This document shows positions 62,241 through 64,000 of a stretch of 64,000 nt of DNA, in pieces. Each line of letters begins with the position of its first letter. The first letter of the stretch is position 1. The notes under the pieces were generated by a model. That model did not search any database. It saw nothing but the letters and a program-made list of their open reading frames with translations, and was not told the DNA's origin. Source of the stretch: Streptomyces spinosisporus (GTDB lineage: Bacteria > Actinomycetota > Actinomycetes > Streptomycetales > Streptomycetaceae); the NCBI RefSeq assembly GCF_022698145.1, contig NZ_JALDAX010000002.1, forward strand, positions 124,001 through 188,000, read 5' to 3'. A program made the translations under genes and the position numbers.

Positions 62241-64000
62241 TCAGGTACCCCGGCGGGCTCGTTCGACGATCTCGTCCTCCTTGAGCGGCACGTCGTGGTG
62301 ACTGAGGCAGATCGGCACCTCGATCTTGTTGAATCCGGTCCCCTCCCCCGCGGCGTTGAACATGCCGGCCTTGAGGCCGGCGAGGTTGTCGAGGACCGCG
62401 TTCCGCGCCTGAGCCATGGTCCTGACGGCCTCGATGTGCGCGGGTTGGGTGAGTCGGCCGATGAACTGGTTCACCGTGTTGCCCAGCGCCTGGTTGTGGA
62501 TCCCCCTGGGCAGCTGTGAGGCGAGGACCATCCCCAGTCCGTACTTGCGTATCTGGCGGATGAGTTCGACCGTGCTGTCCGTACTCGGATTCGGTGCACC
62601 GGAGGGCACGAAGTTCTGCGCCTCGTCCATCACCAGCAGCCCGCCCAGGGCTCGGTCGCCGACCGGGTGTGCCCTGAACCATGAGAACAAGGTCGCCTGG
62701 AGGCGGCTGACGAATTGGGCCGGTCCGTCTCCTGACAGGCCGATGAAGCTGATCACCGAGATTCGGGCGGCCTTTCCCGGCGACGGGATCAGGAGCATGC
62801 CGGGATCGGCGGGTTCGCCGGACTCTCCGAACAGCGGGTCGGTCTCCATCGCGGCTTCCAGCGTGTCCGCCATCTGAACCGCGAAGCGGCTGGTCCTGCT
62901 GTTCACGATGTCGCTCGGGGGCTCGGCGAGCAGCTCGACGAAGCCGGCCAGGGTCCTGCCTCCGTCGCGCGCGTACCGTTCGAGGGCACGTTTGAGGACC
63001 CCCAGCTGCTGGGTCGCGCGACCGCTGCTGCCGCGTACACCGGCATGCGGCGCGAGTGACGTGACGGTCGACCGGACCAGACGGGGGAAGTCGTCTTCGT
63101 CGTCGAGGACGGGACCGAAGTCGGGAAGCGGATGGAAGGAGATCGGACGTCCGCGGTTCAGACCCGGTGTCCACACCACCACTTCGACATCCGCGAAATA
63201 GCGTCGGGCCTCGCGCTCATGGTCGTCCGTCCAACCCCTCGGCGGGCGCGACCAGGGGTCGCCGAGCCGTGCGAGGTCGTCGTTCGGATCCAGCACGATC
63301 GCCGAGACGCCGCGCAGAGCGCACTGCTCCACAAGTCGTTTGATCAGGACCGTCTTGCCCGATCCCGCCGCGCCCACCACCGCGGTGTGCATCCGGAGCG
63401 ATTCCATGGGAACCGCAAAGGAACGGCCGCCCCGGATGGTGGTGCCGACGACGATTTCGGTACGAGCGGTCTCGGCGTCCTCCGGTGTGCTCGCCGCATC
63501 CGCCACCACGTCGGAGCCGGCTTCCGTGGTCGCGAGGCCGAGATGCTGCCGTAAGTCACTCAGCACCGGCGCGAGGACCTCGATCCGGGAAGCGGGGCGC
63601 TCCTGTCGCAGCCATTCGTCCAGGCCCGACGTACGGTCGCCGAGCATGGCCCGCAGGGCGGCCAGGGTCCGCAGGTCGGCTGCGCCGATCGGTAACGACA
63701 TCCCTCCCCGCGCCTCGAAGTCGTCCTTGATGGCCTTGGTCTTGGGGCCGCTCGGGTACGGCGTGTTCCGCAGCAGGATCAGCCGGCGACTCGCCAGGTC
63801 GGCCGTCAGGCCGGCCTCCACGGTCGCGTTACGGATCCGGTTCTGGGCTGCGATGGCGTTGTTCGCGGCGATCGCCCGGAACGACCAGTGGAATTCGTTC
63901 TCGCTGGCCTCGTCCACGACATAGCGCAACCGGGCGTGCAACGCCGCCTTGCGGCCGAAGTCGGTCTCGATGGAGAACCGCGTCTCGTCGGCACCCAGTT
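62241..64000 (-). CDS. HerA-like ATPase (5' end outside window)
   Basis: A hexameric HerA/FtsK-type ATPase. The frame runs off the right edge, with at least 586 codons. Walker A is VVGAAGSGKTVLIKRL, and Walker B is GGLLVMDEAQNF. RKYGLGMVLASQLP is the sensor region typical of HerA helicases. A helical N-terminal domain of about 170 residues precedes the motor and is not recognised. HerA ATPases pair with nucleases in DNA repair and in some phage-defence systems. It is transcribed toward the tRNA, and two 60-base samples were 63% and 68% GC against 75% in the nearby GTPase gene, so it may be acquired. Partner genes would lie beyond the window. Confidence 0.82.
   Translation of the reverse strand, partial: LGADETRFSIETDFGRKAALHARLRYVVDEASENEFHWSFRAIAANNAIAAQNRIRNATVEAGLTADLASRRLILLRNTPYPSGPKTKAIKDDFEARGGMSLPIGAADLRTLAALRAMLGDRTSGLDEWLRQERPASRIEVLAPVLSDLRQHLGLATTEAGSDVVADAASTPEDAETARTEIVVGTTIRGGRSFAVPMESLRMHTAVVGAAGSGKTVLIKRLVEQCALRGVSAIVLDPNDDLARLGDPWSRPPRGWTDDHEREARRYFADVEVVVWTPGLNRGRPISFHPLPDFGPVLDDEDDFPRLVRSTVTSLAPHAGVRGSSGRATQQLGVLKRALERYARDGGRTLAGFVELLAEPPSDIVNSRTSRFAVQMADTLEAAMETDPLFGESGEPADPGMLLIPSPGKAARISVISFIGLSGDGPAQFVSRLQATLFSWFRAHPVGDRALGGLLVMDEAQNFVPSGAPNPSTDSTVELIRQIRKYGLGMVLASQLPRGIHNQALGNTVNQFIGRLTQPAHIEAVRTMAQARNAVLDNLAGLKAGMFNAAGEGTGFNKIEVPICLSHHDVPLKEDEIVERARRGT

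Overview
This window reads as Streptomyces chromosome. Coding DNA is very GC-rich with strong G/C at third codon positions, GTG and TTG starts are common, and several genes are typical of actinobacteria (a PknG-type kinase, a CGNR zinc-finger regulator, SsbB, EttA, a thioester-domain surface protein with an LAxTG sorting signal). From memory, the order asd, pepN, malQ, HNH, mscS, csn genes, pknG cluster, ssbB, paired GTPases matches the core-chromosome region around SCO2640-SCO2690 of S. coelicolor. I could not check that here. I count 50 protein-coding genes, two of them cut by the window edges, and one tRNA.

Layout. 1-9.2 kb: a secreted metallophosphoesterase (cut by the left edge), a Nudix hydrolase, a PNPOx/VOC pair divergent from a CGNR regulator, a large secreted subtilase, and an ECF sigma factor with a one-TM partner. 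9.4-16.5 kb: asd, a 24-bp minisatellite, a DUF1203 protein, pepN, an SDR, and a zinc-finger/ECF/SnoaL-like sigma factor. 16.6-19.2 kb: a flavin monooxygenase divergent from a TetR regulator across a rich operator region, then a small membrane protein. 19.3-24.0 kb: malQ with a 190-bp inverted-repeat element at its start codon, a small repeat protein, an HNH nuclease and an MscS channel.

24.1-31.0 kb is the csnREFGHK operon: ROK repressor, sugar ABC importer, GH4 enzyme and sugar kinase, with a perfect palindromic operator in front. 31.1-41.8 kb is the most interesting block: seven co-directional genes encoding a GlnX-like membrane sensor, a GlnH-like binding protein, a coiled-coil protein, a PknG-like kinase, a PP2C phosphatase, a vWA protein and an FHA protein. 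It looks like the mycobacterial GlnX-GlnH-PknG sensing pathway with its own phosphatase, adaptor and phospho-reader added. The kinase, phosphatase and FHA protein all carry paired N-terminal zinc ribbons.

41.9-50.6 kb: an isoaspartyl methyltransferase, a group II truncated haemoglobin, and an ABC exporter (two large FtsX-like permeases and an ATPase joined by a tiny ORF with ATGA overlaps at both ends). 50.6-57.6 kb: a conserved unknown protein, a thioesterase and EttA, a quinone oxidoreductase, a 25-bp minisatellite, a Ser-Gly repeat membrane protein, a thioester-domain cell-wall protein and SsbB. 57.6-64 kb: short tandem repeats, two dynamin-like GTPases in tandem, tRNA-Arg(TCT) with a terminator, then a HerA-like ATPase running off the right edge. 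That last gene lies just past a tRNA and looks somewhat lower in GC, so it may be the edge of an acquired island.
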